Assembly: GCF_014898815.1 (NCBI RefSeq)
Contig: NW_026515516.1
Location: 1,178,001-1,242,000 of the forward strand
Direction of reading: 5' to 3'
Length of the DNA: 64,000 bases
Origin: Panonychus citri
Taxonomy: Eukaryota; Arthropoda; Arachnida; Trombidiformes; Tetranychidae
Position 1 is the stretch's first letter. Each line of letters starts with the position of its first letter. The notes under the pieces are model-generated. The model was not told the DNA's origin. It was given only the letters and a program-made list of their open reading frames with translations, and ran no database searches. Shown here in pieces: positions 34,001 through 47,931 of this stretch. The position numbers and the translations under genes were made by a program.

Positions 34001-37000
34001 TTTGATGTTCTAATAATCATTGATGAGTATTGATAATTTAGTTTTCTACTATTCAACTTTTGCTCTCTAGTGTCACAACTTAGTTATTGAACTGATATTC
34101 CATTATGAATCTCATAATAACTATTGATAAGAACTTTTTTTTATTCTCATTCCATGTTATCTAAACTTTTCAGATATATTTATTAAGAAGAGAGGTTCTA
34201 TTCTTGTATAATAATATTTATTATTCGTAACGATTTCTTATATATATTTCCATTCTGCAATTGCTATTCTTCCGTATGTGATGATAATGATAATATTACA
34301 TTTCATCAGATAAATAAGATAAACTCAGAGTTAAACTTAGTTTATTGTCATTATTGAAGGTGAAGGTTGAGTGTTTGTTCAGGTTATTTGTTTGTTCCTG
34401 ATCATGATGGCTTTTTTTTTAGTACAAGTATAAATACATCAAGTGTATTATATATAAGATACAATGTATTTGGTTGATAAAAATTAGGTTTTATCCATTG
34501 ATTGACTGTTATTAAAGTTATATTATGAATAACAAGTCCAGTGAGATTATCGTTATTATTATCATGGTTATTATATGTAAGGTGTAAAGGTAATAAATAA
34601 GTAAAGAAAGGGAGGAAAATATGAGAAGGAAAAAATAACAAGAATAAGTTGATGAATTTTCACCAGGGATATCAGGGAAAGTGAATGGACACTAACAAGG
34701 GAAATTTTCGTGTTAGAAAGATGAACGATAAGAGATAAGCTTTGAATTGAACTTCTATCAATGAAGAGCGACTATTATTATTATGGTGAAAGAGATTACA
34801 GTTTTTTTTGTTGCTTCTTTTTCAAAGGCAAAACTCAATTGATAGATATTCTCGAATTGAGTTATATTAATACGTTATAAAGTGAAGAGAAATTGAAAGA
34901 TGATAAAGATGAGGATCAACTGATAGACTTGAGATATGGATGATAGAGAGTTTAGTGGTTTTCTATTCTGATAGTAAATGATGGCGAAATTTACAGGGGC
35001 AGGTAAATAAAGAGAGAGAAAAGGAAAAAATCTACCATGGAAAGTGAATAACCAGAGATAGAGATTAAGTGATGAGGGATAATGAGGAAATAAGAAGAGT
35101 ATAAAATAGTTTGATGGGTGAACGATCACCTAATTTAAGCTTACATTTGGTTCTATGGGTTCAGTTTATGAGCTTTGAGTTGGAACCTGAAGAAATATGA
35201 ACAAGATCAAGAGAAACGGAAGAGAGAAAGTTTCTTACTTTCTCAAGAACAAATTGTAAAAAGTTAGTAACGTTAGTAGAAAATATTATAAGAATATCAT
35301 AACAATGTCGTCAGCTAACATGATATTAACTGGAGAAAAATGATGAGAGGAAAAGGAAGAGCAGAAAAAATGAACTTTTCTCATGTTATGGGGATCAAGA
35401 TAAGCGTAAAAAAAGTAAATTAAGATGATGAAGATGATGAAGATAAAATTTCATTCAGCTTTCTACTTGCAAGTATTGTCATTAGACTCGATTAGACTTT
35501 ATCATCATTGAGTTTATTATGGTTAAAGTTAAGAAATATTCAAAGTCTATTATGCAAACATAACTCTCAATATTATTATCACATGCATCAAGAATATGCA
35601 ATCAGAAAAGACAAGGTAGTGAGAGAATATATAATTCAATGTTCCATTGAAAAAGTAATATATTCAAGTTAGCAGAATTTATATGAGATTAAATTCTCAT
35701 TGTCAGATTACACGATAAGATGATGATCATGATGATTATAATGATTAGCAATGGAAAAACTCAGACAAAATTTTACACGCAGTTAAACATTGAATGGATT
35801 TCAATGGTAAAATAAATGACATGGATTCTAATATAATAATATGACCATTGAAATTACATTTTCTCATTGAGTTTTAGTGGAGTAGTTATTGTGGTGCATA
35901 TATTGTTTCATCTTTATGAATTTTTTTGTCAAGATTCATGATATTCAGGTTAATATGAATTCTCATGAAATACAAGAGAGGAAGAGAGAGAGAGTGAGAG
36001 AGAGTGAGACATAAGTACAAGAATATGATTTCTAAAACATGTTGTGAATGACATTTCATTCAGAATTTCATTTCGCAACTATTTTCGTAGGAAGAGAGTA
36101 AGAAAATAAGATTGACACAATTTGGAATATACAAGAAAATGTACCATAAGGAATGAAGACTGTATGAATTGTTGTTACGAACCAGAATATTGTCCCGGAG
36201 AAAATTTTCTGGTAACATGAAACTTTATTGTTCTCATTTTATTTTTCTTTTTTTTTTCGAATTACATATATTTCAACTGACAATTTTGAATTCTAAATGC
36301 TGATGATGATGATGTGATGAAATATATATACTATGTTTAAGGTGAAGAAATCTTTTTCTTATCATGCAAATTCAATGATTGTTGGTAAATGGATTCATGG
36401 ATCAGACAGAAAAAGGGATAGAAACTTATATAATATATCAATGAAGAATCAAAATCCAATTTAAATCATCTGATAAGATTAGCTTCATATGTGAACCATG
36501 TTTACAATTATAATTTGATAAAGATAAGAATGAGGTGAAAAAATTGTCAAGATGAAAATATTGATAATTGGATGAAAGATGAAGTTTAACTTGTATATAA
36601 AATGATAACATTTTATGACATTTTCTTTATTCAATTATATATCAGGCTGATATTCAGAAAATCTGATGGAGAAGATAATTCCACCACCGTTCCTTGATGC
36701 TCATTTTAAGCTTGAGGGTATCAGATTAGCTTTTACAGAGCGAAAATAAGAGAGAGTAAGTTGTTCAAATTCCAAGAATTTAATCAACAAGAAACTTATC
36801 GTTATCATGAATGTTATTATTTCTTTGTTGTTGATGGTAAACGATACAATGATAATGATAAAGTTTCCATGTATAAGATAGTGTCATCAGGCCAGAAAAC
36901 GAAAGCATGAGGAAAATAATACAATAAATGGGAATTCTCACATTTCAATTTACTTATTGCATATGACATGGTGGAAGATGAAATTGAAAGTGAAGGACAG

Positions 37001-37965
37001 GGTGAGAGAAAGAGAGAGAGAGAGAGACATAAGCACATTTTGCAATATTCATAAGTGAATATAATAATTTTACCCTTCTCTTGTATGAGAATCAGGAAAA
37101 AAAAAGAATCAAGTTATTCAAATATCAATCAAAAATTCTGAGAAACTTGTATCTAATCATGTAGGATTTTCCTCATCTTCACATGTATATAACATTGAAT
37201 ATGAATTTACAGTGGATAATAAATACATATATGGTTATATTTAATTTTAAATTTCTACACACACAAATATAACTGTTAGCAAAGTGAAAGTTTCCACTAA
37301 TACATTAATAGTAAAATTTTCATTTTAAAACTTATTTAACTTTTCATTTTTCTCAACAAAAAAGTAAAAATTCAAATTCACAAAGTGATCTTATTACACG
37401 TAGACAAATATATTATATAAACAAAATTTCACTTAGATGCTGATCAAAGTAAGTATGGTGCTTTCGCTGTTGAATTAATGGGAGTGAATGAAGAGAGATA
37501 GAGAATCGAGAGTAAAAGTTATATTATATATATAAAATCAGAGTAAATGAATTTATATGAACTTCAAACATGTACACAAAGATGAAATTAAGTACTCATT
37601 GCATGCAAACTTTGTACAAAGTTTTGCTCAAACTATTCATACATATCAATGTTAATAATGATTCTCATAATCATGATACTCCTAGACACACATGAGATAA
37701 CTTTTCTCACAGATAGTGAAAAGTTCATGGGGTAATAACCATCATGAAATTGAGCATCATGAATTAAAATATAAAAGAAAAAAAAGTTTATAAGAAAACA
37801 TAAATATATATATAGGTTTTTTTCTCAAAGATAATTTTCATTTTCCATTCAACTTCCTATGTAAGGGAGATTCACATATACATAAAGTAGTTTTCTCTGT
37901 AAATTATTGATATGTAACAAGGTTGTTTATTAATATTTGCGATATCGTGTTTACTTTTAAAATAA

Positions 37966-38026
<61 letters not shown>

Positions 38027-39920
38027 GAAAATCGTCTTAAAGATGATAACAAGTAGTTGTAATATTATCATCATGGAGACTGAGAATGCCTCTTTCCCCA
38101 ATGTAAATACTAGTAGATATATAAATGAAATTATCTGAATCAGAATTTTTCAATTACTATTATAGTCAAGGGAAAGAAGGAGAAACATGTACATGAGTTT
38201 ATATTCAATATAATGTATCATGAAAATGAGAAAATATTTTTTTCTCCCTCACTTCTTTAACTCATAGAGAAAATAAAAATCCAATGTGATAAATTTTTCA
38301 TATAATGATAATATATATATATAAATAATGAATTACCAGCAAATGATAATATCAAAATACTACTACTGTTGTAGTAGTTGAAATGAATAAACTTTATTTT
38401 TGATAATTTTTATATTTATATTAATAAGTAGCATTATTTTTCATTCTCATATTTTATATAATAATAATAATAATAATAATAATTATCATGTTCAATAATC
38501 ATCTCAATGAATTCCATGTAATTTATTCAGAGTTTGTGATTATCATTTCAACACAACTAATCGAGGTGAGGAAAAGTCATCAGCAGGTTAATAATAATAA
38601 GGTAAGCAAATGATAATCTGTTCAATGGTGAAAAATATTATATATAATAACAGAGAGAGAGAGAGAGAGAGAGTAAAATTTTATCAAGGTGTGAATTCTC
38701 AAGATTATGATTCGTGGTTTTAAAGAAAGAAAAGAAAGAACAACTTATATTCATATGATATTATCGTTATCTTTTTGATACTGGGAGTGAAAAGTTGAAA
38801 CAAGAACCTTTGGTTTTATTTTAGATTAGTTGAAGATATCTTTAGGCATTCATCTTGTTAACTTGAAATTGTATCATCTGTGCTAAGAAAAATGCTAATC
38901 ATAACCATAAATACATATAAATACTCACTCCAGTGATTATGAATACCCTGAAAACAAGAAGGTATTTATATATATATATATTGAATAATATGATTACATG
39001 AGAAAATGTTGACAAAAACAATAATATCATTATAATAATAATAATGATAATATGTTATCTTCAGGGAGGTAATCATGTTATTGAACATTAATATAAATTG
39101 AAAAGTTTATACATAAGAGATGGTTGAGTAAGTCAATTGATATTTACTTCATCATCTTCTTACCATGATCGTCATTATCATGATTAAATAAACAACTGGA
39201 AGAAATTAATTAAAAACAAAATCCAATTGATTAAGGCTAATGGTAATACTAAGTATGTTAATATTTATTATATAAGTTTAGTCCCTTTGTGGACATTTAA
39301 TCTTGGGCTTACATGAGTGAAATTTAATAGTTTTCATTGATGAGAATGATGTTTTTGGATTAGGCAGTAAGATTTAGCTTCTAATACAAAATTCCCACAC
39401 AGATACAGGATAAAGATTCTGAATCTGAATCTGAATCTGTAGCTCTTGGATTCGAGTGCAAGATTTTCAAATTTATACATTAAATCGTTGAAAGTTGTAA
39501 AGATATTTTCGTGCTACTTTCAATTTCAATCACAATGCGATTATAATCTGGTTAGTACACACCAAGGAAATGGCCAGGTAAATGTGTATTCTGTGTGTGT
39601 GTATATATGGTGGATTAGATTAAGAAAAGGTGAAAAGAAAAATAAAACAGGTAAAGAGGATTAAAAGTTTTTTCTGTTATCAATATTTTTGTTTTCTTTT
39701 CATGATGTTATCGTTTTCGTTTTTCATTACCAAAGAGATTAAAATGGATGATGATGAGAAAAACAAGAGAAAATCAATCAAGATTGAATAATGATTTAGA
39801 TTTATTGAGACAAATACACAATAAGAAAGAGATATAAAGGAATTAGTTCATCTGATTTTACTTTTCTATTCCAAGATGTTCATGAAAAAGTAAAAGAACT
39901 TCGAAAACGTCAGTAGATGG
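28150..39920. other. Long noncoding intron-like stretch
   Basis: No supported gene in about 11.8 kb. It holds (GA)n at about 30222-30242, (TC)n at 32192-32211, a (GA)26 run at 37969-38021, (GA)n at 38651-38674, an (ATC)n run at about 31036-31064 and a TAA repeat at about 38459-38482. The open frames are low-complexity hydrophobic or Ser-rich and look like chance. Confidence 0.55.
37969..38021. repeat. (AG)n microsatellite
   Basis: About 26 uninterrupted AG units, one of the two longest such runs in the window. Confidence 0.95.
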
Positions 39921-40067
39921 TTAATGTCTTGGATAATCATAAATCGCATCTACTCTAAGTTCGAGTGACGTTTCGTTGTCAAAACGATTCTTCTTATTTC
40001 TATTAATAGAAGTTTCTTTTCGAGACCAGTCACCTATTCCATTGGTAGTAGCGTCCACAGCATTTCC
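39921..40067 (-). CDS. Possible terminal coding exon of an unidentified minus-strand gene
   Basis: On the minus strand an AG acceptor at 40069-40068 is followed by exactly 48 open codons and a TAA at 39923-39921. The peptide starts GNAVDATTNG and ends VDAIYDYPRH, with a composition much more protein-like than the surrounding low-complexity frames. There is no ATG, so it could only be a spliced last exon, entered in phase 0. The acceptor lacks a good pyrimidine tract and no upstream partner exon was identified. It does not fit the phase-1 exons of the sidestep-like gene. Chance is a real possibility. Confidence 0.25.
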   Translation of the reverse strand, partial: GNAVDATTNGIGDWSRKETSINRNKKNRFDNETSLELRVDAIYDYPRH

Positions 40068-43000
40068 CTACCGAAATCAACATGAAGATATTATATCAGA
40101 CATAATAATAATTTAGAACTTGACCTTTGATGGAAATTATGTTGTGGCATATGAATATATCTACGAAATAAGGTCAGTTATGGTAGAAAAAGTAGAGAAA
40201 TAGCAAAAAAATTTCCCCATTGAAGTTGATAAAAACGATTCTTATTCTTGTTACACATAAATTGATATTTATGTTATTCAATTTATACAGTTATCTTGAT
40301 TCAAAAAAGTTCTATGTGAATAATTCCCTTCCCATGATGTCTTTGTATCTTTTTTGTTGCTCTATGGTTTCCTTTTTTTCTGCATTATCGTCAGTATTCA
40401 CGATTAGTGTGTGTTTACTTTTTCGTTTTCTCATCTTTTCTTGCCATTTTTTTTCTTTCTTCGCATCTAATCTGAATATCTGTCTATGCTTAGCAATCTC
40501 TATGGTAACCCACAAGCAGAGAGACATTTTGAGATGAATAAAAAACCATCAAACTTAAGATTTGTCTCTTTTTTTTCATACAATCATGAGGGAGGAGAAA
40601 GAAAAAAAAAGTTCACAAAGAACTTAAATGATGAGCTTTTTATCTCTGATGTAATATTTACATCCAGAGGATGTGCATGTAATAACTACCCTGTAAGTTT
40701 GAGGATCGGGAAAAGGCTGAAAAGAATAAGGAAATCTTAATCCATGTGATTTGGGTTCTAGTTTTTTCTCACTCTCGCTCTCACTCTCACTAACTCTCTC
40801 AATCTCTCCCTCTCCTTATATCTCAACATCTTGTCAATGGTTATGATAAAAGTTCAGGATGCGATGAGGAGAGAGAGAGAGATCTGGATGAAAAATGATT
40901 TAACTAATAGTTTGTGAGTAGTTTTCAAGTGTATGAGTGTGAATAAGTTAAAGTCAAGTTATATCATATCAGAAAGATTGGCTTGATGAGGCAAATCGTA
41001 AAATAATTGTTCGCAATTAAAAGGATCGAACAGCTCAATCATTAGCAATGATTAATTGACGATAATAACCTAAAGGATCAATAATTAATATTTATAACAA
41101 TGCAACAACTTTTACTACTAATACAAAGGACTTTCTTTGACTTATTCTAGCATTTCCACTTCTACTAATGACTCCTGATAATATGAGATATTAGAAGGAG
41201 GTGTAAGAAAAAAAAACGTAAATAAGAGGAGAGGATGGAGAAAAAAATTCTTCCACATCATTAAAGGATAAAAACACTAATGATAACGTTTAATTGATGA
41301 AAGACAAGCAATTGATGGATAAAAAGAGGTGTGGATAATAGTAAAGTTCAAGCGGAAGTGACTGAATATCAACAAAAACACTGGGTGACAATAGAATACG
41401 ATTCAGATTAATTTCCATTGAGATGGATTCAGTTAACTTCTTACTCTTATTAATAGTTAATATGGAGACGAACAACTCAACTCAACTTTTACTTGAACAT
41501 ATCATGTTTGTCGTTTTTGTTGTTATTCCTGAGAACACTTGTCTGAGCAAATTCACACAGGTAAATAGTGAAATATGTATGTATGTGTATGAATTTCGTG
41601 TAATAAATTGACAGAAATAAGGAAGTGAAAGTAACTGTCTAAATGAAGATATTTTTACCTGGTGTTAGTCTATCAATTATGTTTGGAGCTTTATTAACTG
41701 TACTTGACACTCGCAATTGTAACCTTTGGTTTTACTTTTTCTCTGTGATTTTCAACCTTTACTGTTGATATATTTATATAATACATTATATACCTGAACT
41801 TTTCTCTCTCTCTCTCTCAGCTGTGTGTGTAGTTGAGTTTGGGTGTGATAAAAAGAGAGAGAGACTGATGATAACGTCATTTGCAGGGAAAATGAAGTAA
41901 TTCGTTTCTTCATGTTTACCTGAATGAAGACAGATTTAACTCTTTACCCTTGACAACATTTCTCGGTCCATTTATCAACTGGTTTCATTAAGAAGTTGAC
42001 TGGGATAGAGGAAATAAAGGATGTTCGAGAGAGAGAGAGAGAGGAAAAGGAAAAGAAAGCGATAACATTTTTCTTCCTTCTTATTATTGAGCTATTAATG
42101 TAACATGAGAAATGAAAGTTCCTCAGTTAATTGTGAGCTTAAATTAGGAAACATTGAGAAACTCTGAATGGGATAAAAGATTATTCATTATTATGATTTG
42201 GAAAGAAATTAAACTTTTTCATGGTCATTCTTTTATTTTGGAACAGTTTTGCTCTTTCATTCACAAGGAAGAGGAGAGTCAATATTATGCAAAGTTAATG
42301 TTTTTCTTCCCTGATGATAACTTGATCTTTTCTTTTCATGTTCAATTTTCTTGAATTCAATGAATTCGAAAACTAAGTAAACTCTCAATTCTTTCATTCA
42401 AACTTTACTCTATGGTTTTATTTTCATTGAGAATAACAACAAAATAACCAACTAAAATCTTTTCTCCATCAAATGCTGATAACTTCAACTCGATAACATT
42501 TTACAAACAGTATTTATATAGAAGAGAAAAGTTTCATAACAATTTCACACTTGATTTTATCATTTTCTTGAGCTTTATTTGTGACTTTTTCCACAATGTT
42601 TATAATCTAAAGCTGAAAAATAATATGAGAGAAAAAGTTGTTATAACGAAATGTGGATGAAATTTGAGAGAAAACAAAAATCCTCAACTAGTCATGAGCT
42701 GAAAGAACAACAGGCAAAAGAATAAAGTTCTAAAGTTCTAAACGAAAAATTCACATTGCCAAACGTGAATAGAACATTATCTTTCTCTCTCTCTCTTCCC
42801 TGTTTTTCCATCATCTTATCAGTAATTCGAGTTTTTTAATTCTCTTCTCTCTCTCTCTTTCTCTCTTCATCCTTTATTCTTTGGATGAAAAGCATTATTT
42901 TACTCTTTCATTCTCTTCATTTGTTCTTGCATGTTCACTTTAATGTCTTTTTACATAGAAAGTGGAAGATGATGGAAACGAAAAAGAAACTAGAAGATAA

Positions 43001-43886
43001 TCAGATATGAACAGAAAACGGAAGATGAAGATTCTCTCCCTCCATCTCTCTCTCTCTCTCCTAAACTATCTCTCCTTTCCTTAGCTTCGTAATTTGATTG
43101 TTTTGTGAAAAATTGCAAAACATTTGCCTATGATAATTTCCCTTGATATTATAACATATTATTAGTATAATATATAAAACTGAATATTCTGAGTTGGCGA
43201 AACAAGTTTCATGAAACTTTCTGAAGAAGAAAAAAGTTCTCAAAATCAACTGAGAGAGAGAGAGAGAAAAAAAAACTGAAATCAACATATTGAATTCATT
43301 GCTTTTTATAATAGATTAAACCTCTTATCGCCCTCACAATTTCAATTTACTTACTTCAGGTAATCATACACATTATGAGAATCATCATGTTTGATGAATT
43401 ATAAGTAATTTATATAATCCAGCCGATTGAATTTCTCATTGATTTTATTATTCTAAGTTTATCAGAATACATATTGATCAAGAAAATAAAATGAATTCTC
43501 AATGAAACTCTCATGTAAATAGTAAAATTTTTCACTGGAAATTTTTTTTAATAATAATCATTCTTGAGACTTTCAAATGTCAACGAATCAAATATTATAT
43601 AGTCAAAGATGATCAGACATTGTGATGATTATAAATATTAATAATAATATATAGAAATTGATGGAAAAAAAAGTTTGATGAGAAAATAAAAATGGCGAAT
43701 AGATTTTGTTAATCAACCAATCAACTAAACTGTCAAAATTTATAATATAAGCCCCAAGGAGTTTGATGATAATGTTTTATTAATAGTCTGATAATGGATT
43801 TGGGAGGCGATAAAATCATTTAATTCAATTTCTATCACGTTCGATTGATAGATATATTTACCAAATTATCAAGCTAATTGTTGAAC
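40068..43886. other. Noncoding intron-like sequence
   Basis: No supported gene. There are short (TC)n and (GA)n tracts at about 41803-41820, 42027-42044, 42783-42800 and 43043-43062. A 39-nt minus-strand segment at 41659-41697 has splice-like ends and symmetric phase 1, but weak support. Confidence 0.5.
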
Positions 43887-44563
43887 ATAATCCAGTTTAA
43901 AAGTTGATGAAAGATAATGATGATTAGTTAAATTTTAAACTACGATTAAATCGTCAATCATCATCACTTTAATCACCATCAAACAACAAACATCACACTG
44001 TTTAAAGTATTTTCTTGGAATGGGTTTGCCAAAATTTTTGAATATTAATTTTGATTGACGATTTTAACGACATTTTTTGTTCACAACTTTTATCTTCATC
44101 TTAATCTTAATCATCCTCATCTCTTTATTTTTTTTCTTTCTACTTTCTCTTGCGTATTTATCCTCTGTAGCGAATTCTCATTCGTAGTGTGAGAGTTTGA
44201 GAAACTTTTTTTTTTGGTTCTTTTGTTCATCCACAGAAATTGAGTTAGCCTTTTGATTAGGTTAACTTGGAACATATTGATTTCCAAGTGTGATAACGAC
44301 TCTTTTTCTCAAAGGAGTAAAAGTTAAATCAAGAATTTTGGAAACTTATAGTCACCCTGAAACTCTCGTCATCAAGGAATTTCATCATGCTTATTTGATG
44401 ATGTGAAAATAGAGAGAGAGAGAGAGGAACGAAGGAAAGTCATCATAGTTAACAGTTTAATTCTTATGGCCTGAGGGTGACAAATTTCAAACAAAGAAAA
44501 AGGATTCTTCATGATTCTTTGAAAATTAAAAGATGCAGAGATTCAGAGGACACTTGAAATTAT
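43887..44563. repeat. Intronic duplication, copy 1
   Basis: About 680 bp. It matches 46803-47590 in the same orientation, with the same block order: AATCCAGTTTAAAAGTTGAT, then GGTTAACTTGGAACATATTG, a GA run, and CTGAGGGTGACAAATTTC. Copies differ by substitutions, a longer GA run and an insertion in copy 2. Confidence 0.85.
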
Positions 44564-46802
44564 CACAACTAAAGTAATAATACAAAAAAGTTCAGGTGAG
44601 AGAAAGACTGATGAAATGGTTCGGTTCAGGGAGTGAAAAAAAGTTCTGGGAATTGAAAATGACCAATTGTAAACAATATCATTCTACACCTTCTTGTTGA
44701 TGACTCTCTCTCTCTCTCTCTCTCTCTCTTCATCTTGTTCATCATGTTATTTTCCAAGAGAATAAAAAATCATGAAATAGACAGAACAAGTTAAAAATGA
44801 AAAGAGACATGATGATTATGATGAACTAACGAAAGAAAAAAAAAGAATTCAAAAATTTATACAATCCAAACATTTCCGCTTCTCAGGTAGAAGTGGAAAT
44901 AGAGCATTAATGTTTGCTCTCTCTCTCTCTCTCTTTTTTCTCAGAATTGGTAGAATTTGTAGTTTTTATGATACATGATAATGAAGTTTCTCTTTTTATA
45001 TTTATTAATAGAATCATTTCAACTAAATACATGTTAGAATAGAAAAATATGTTTCATCTTGTTCATTCTGATGGAGATAAAATTTCAATTAGTTTTCATT
45101 CAAGAATTAAATCATTTTAAAGAGAAGCAAAAAAGAGATACATTTAAATGGAAAAAAAAACTTTGATTCAAATTAATTACTTTCAAGAGAAAAAGTTGAT
45201 ACACATAAAAACCAGAGAATTCATTTGATTTGAAATTTATATTGGAAACATTGGTTAACATTATAAACATGATTCCATGTAAAAAGATTGATTCAAACTT
45301 CACTTGAAAGATTATGGTGATTATGATGAAACTTTAACCTGATTATTTTGAGAGTATTACCTGGTCAATATCATTTATAATTCAAAATTCAAATAAACAA
45401 ACATCAAGACTTGAGATTGAATTGCAATGAACACTATAGACTAAACTTTTTTGCCTTAACCATCACCATGATCTTCATGAATTCAAAGATAGTTTCAATT
45501 CTGTTCATCATAATGTTGACCAAAACCATTCGGTCAATTATTTAGTTGATCTTGTATTTTTTTCTTTACTCTCGTGGCTCAATATAATATATAAAATGTT
45601 TATTATCGAAGTAAATTGAATGAATTCTCTGCCCTCTTCTAGTTGAGATGTTAACCTTAAGGTGATAAAATGGAGTAGAGAGAGAGAGAGAGAGAGAGAG
45701 AGTATGGACAGAGAGGGAAAAAAGTTCTACTGCATTTTTCATTGAATCATTTCAATTCTGAGTTAATGAAATAAAATAGCCTGAAATAACAAGGAACAAG
45801 AAATCAAATCAACAAGATAAAGAATACCGAATTAGTTGAATTGGTGCAGGTAGGAAACTCATGATAGAGATTGGGGATAGAGGGAGAGAGAAAAGTTCCA
45901 AAGATCTACCTGAGTAAAGTTGGTGGATCAATCTATTTTCTTAATCTCGCAAAATCAAATAATATGAATTGAATGGGAATAAATTGGTTAGCAATTTATT
46001 ATTGAGAATAGAATACAGAGTTTCAGAGTAACTAGTTAATTGTGCATTTGTTGTATTAATTTAGCTCAATATATATGAATATAGATCAATCGTGTAATTG
46101 CAATTAGAGTAATAATAATACAACAGAATAAGTTAAACGAAGAAAAGTAATTTTATCAAGTGAAATTAATTGTATTAGAAAAAAATTTCTCGCCAACAAT
46201 TTACTCAATAAAGGATAGTACACCGAGGGAGAGGGTAAATGAATCTCTATTATCAAATCAATAGTATTTGGATCATTATTTTTTCATGATAATCTGTTAA
46301 AACTCATTATTGTTTGAAATTCAATGGAAAATAGTAAAACTTGAATGGATAATATTACATTCAAATGTAAATACGTTGTACTTTTAAGGGTTGAGTAAAT
46401 TAATCTTCATGTTAATTCACAATTTCTCATGATAATTGAACAGCATCAAAACAATTCTTATATTAAATACTAATAATAATATCTTTGAATGATTAACATG
46501 AATATCATTTATTATCATTAGCAATTTATTGATAGTAATTTGAGTTGGTGAAACTTTTGGAAACTTTCATCACCATGATTATCAATTTGCTGAATTCATG
46601 CTGATGACAAACTGAAAATCAATCATTGGTTTTGAAATTGTAGTTTTCAGGGTTTGGTATTAATCAATTTGATGTGATGATTTTTATATGTAATATTTAA
46701 TTTGCTTTGTAGCAAATAAATTGTAACAATTTAACTTTAGTTGATGAGAATTAGTTTCATCTACAATTTGCCTTCATTTTTACTGTAACAATTATCTTCT
46801 TA
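44564..46802. other. Noncoding spacer between the duplicated intronic blocks
   Basis: No gene seen. It contains (TC)n at about 44704-44730, (GA)n at 45675-45702, and a palindrome near 44875-44900 related to the ends of the TIR element at 25818. Confidence 0.5.
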
Positions 46803-47399
46803 TAATCCAGTTTAAAAGTTGATGAAAGATAATTATGATTAGTTGAAGTTTAAAATACGATTAAATCGTCAATTATCACCACCATATATGATGATTATAA
46901 TCACCATCACAAACATCACCACCATTAGAGTTTATCATGTGTAATCTCCGTTGGAAAGTTAAATCATTGAATTAAATATGAATTTTGTGTAGTAATAATT
47001 ATAAACCGTTTCTAGAGCGAATCTCATTATCTGAATGTTCACTGTGGAGAGATTGCCAAAAGTTTTGAATATTAATTTTGATTGACGATTTCAACGAAAT
47101 TCTTAAGCATCTTTTTATCTCCATTTTGATCATTCTCAGCTTTTTTTCCCTCTTTTATGTATTTATGATTAATATCTTTGCTAATTATCATGCACAGTGA
47201 GAGTCTGAAAGGAAAAGTTTATGTTCATTCAGAGAAATTAAGTTTTGATTAGGTTAACTTGGAACATATTGATTTCCAAGTGTGATAACGACTCTTTTTC
47301 TCAAAGGAATAAAAGTTAAATCAAGAATTTTGGAAACTTATAGTCACCCTGAAACTCTCGTCATCACCAAAGTTTATTTGGTGATGTAAAAAAAGAAAT

Positions 47400-47458
<59 letters not shown>

Positions 47459-47590
47459 GAAGAAAAGTCATCATAGTTAACAGCTCAATTCTTATGCCCT
47501 GAGGGTGACAAATTTCAAACAAAGAAAAGAATTCTTTATGATTCTTTGAAAATTAAATAATGCGGAGATTCAAGGGACACTTGAAATTAT
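46803..47590. repeat. Intronic duplication, copy 2
   Basis: About 790 bp, the second copy of 43887-44563, ending about 0.2 kb before the signal-peptide exon at 47805. It includes the long (AG)n run at 47403-47455, which is about three times longer than in copy 1. Confidence 0.85.
47403..47455. repeat. (AG)n microsatellite
   Basis: About 26 AG units inside copy 2 of the intronic duplication; the matching run in copy 1 is much shorter. Confidence 0.95.
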
Positions 47591-47804
47591 CGAAAGTGAT
47601 AATGAAAAGTTCAGTTGATAAGACTAAGGTTTTATATACTTTTCGAGTTTCGATTGTCTTTTACTAATCAATTTCCAATAATTTCTTGTCAGCGATTTCA
47701 TCTCAACTAAATTATAATTATTTTACTTTTCTTATGACATTAATATGTAGGAATTTTGTTTTCTTTTGAAATAATTTTAGTTGATTAAAGAAAATGGAAC
47801 TTAC

Positions 47805-47931
47805 TGAATTGATGAGGTTCATCTTGGAACATATCTTCGGTGTTTGAATATATTGTCCGAGAAAATTGAAGTAAGAAAGCAAGAGAAAATGATAAAGATG
47901 ATGAAGTTACACAGAAATGTCGATAAGCCAT
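47805..47931 (-). CDS. Signal-peptide first exon, probably of the sidestep-like gene
   Basis: On the minus strand an ATG at 47931 opens 42 codons plus one base, ending at a strong donor (GTAAGTTCC from 47804). The product starts MAYRHF, has a hydrophobic stretch at about residues 13-23 (LSFSLAFLLQF), then polar residues ending HQF, which is a typical cleavable signal peptide. The exon ends in phase 1, exactly what the mini-exon at 1349-1399 and the Ig exon at 204-542 require, and all three lie on the same strand. I infer one gene with an approximately 46-kb first intron. RagA starts divergently about 0.9 kb away. It could instead belong to an unseen gene between 1.4 and 47.8 kb. Confidence 0.5.

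Noticed and set aside
40220..40537. Overlapping hydrophobic plus frame and basic minus frame
   Set aside because: Both are compositionally biased, overlap each other and lack convincing splice partners.
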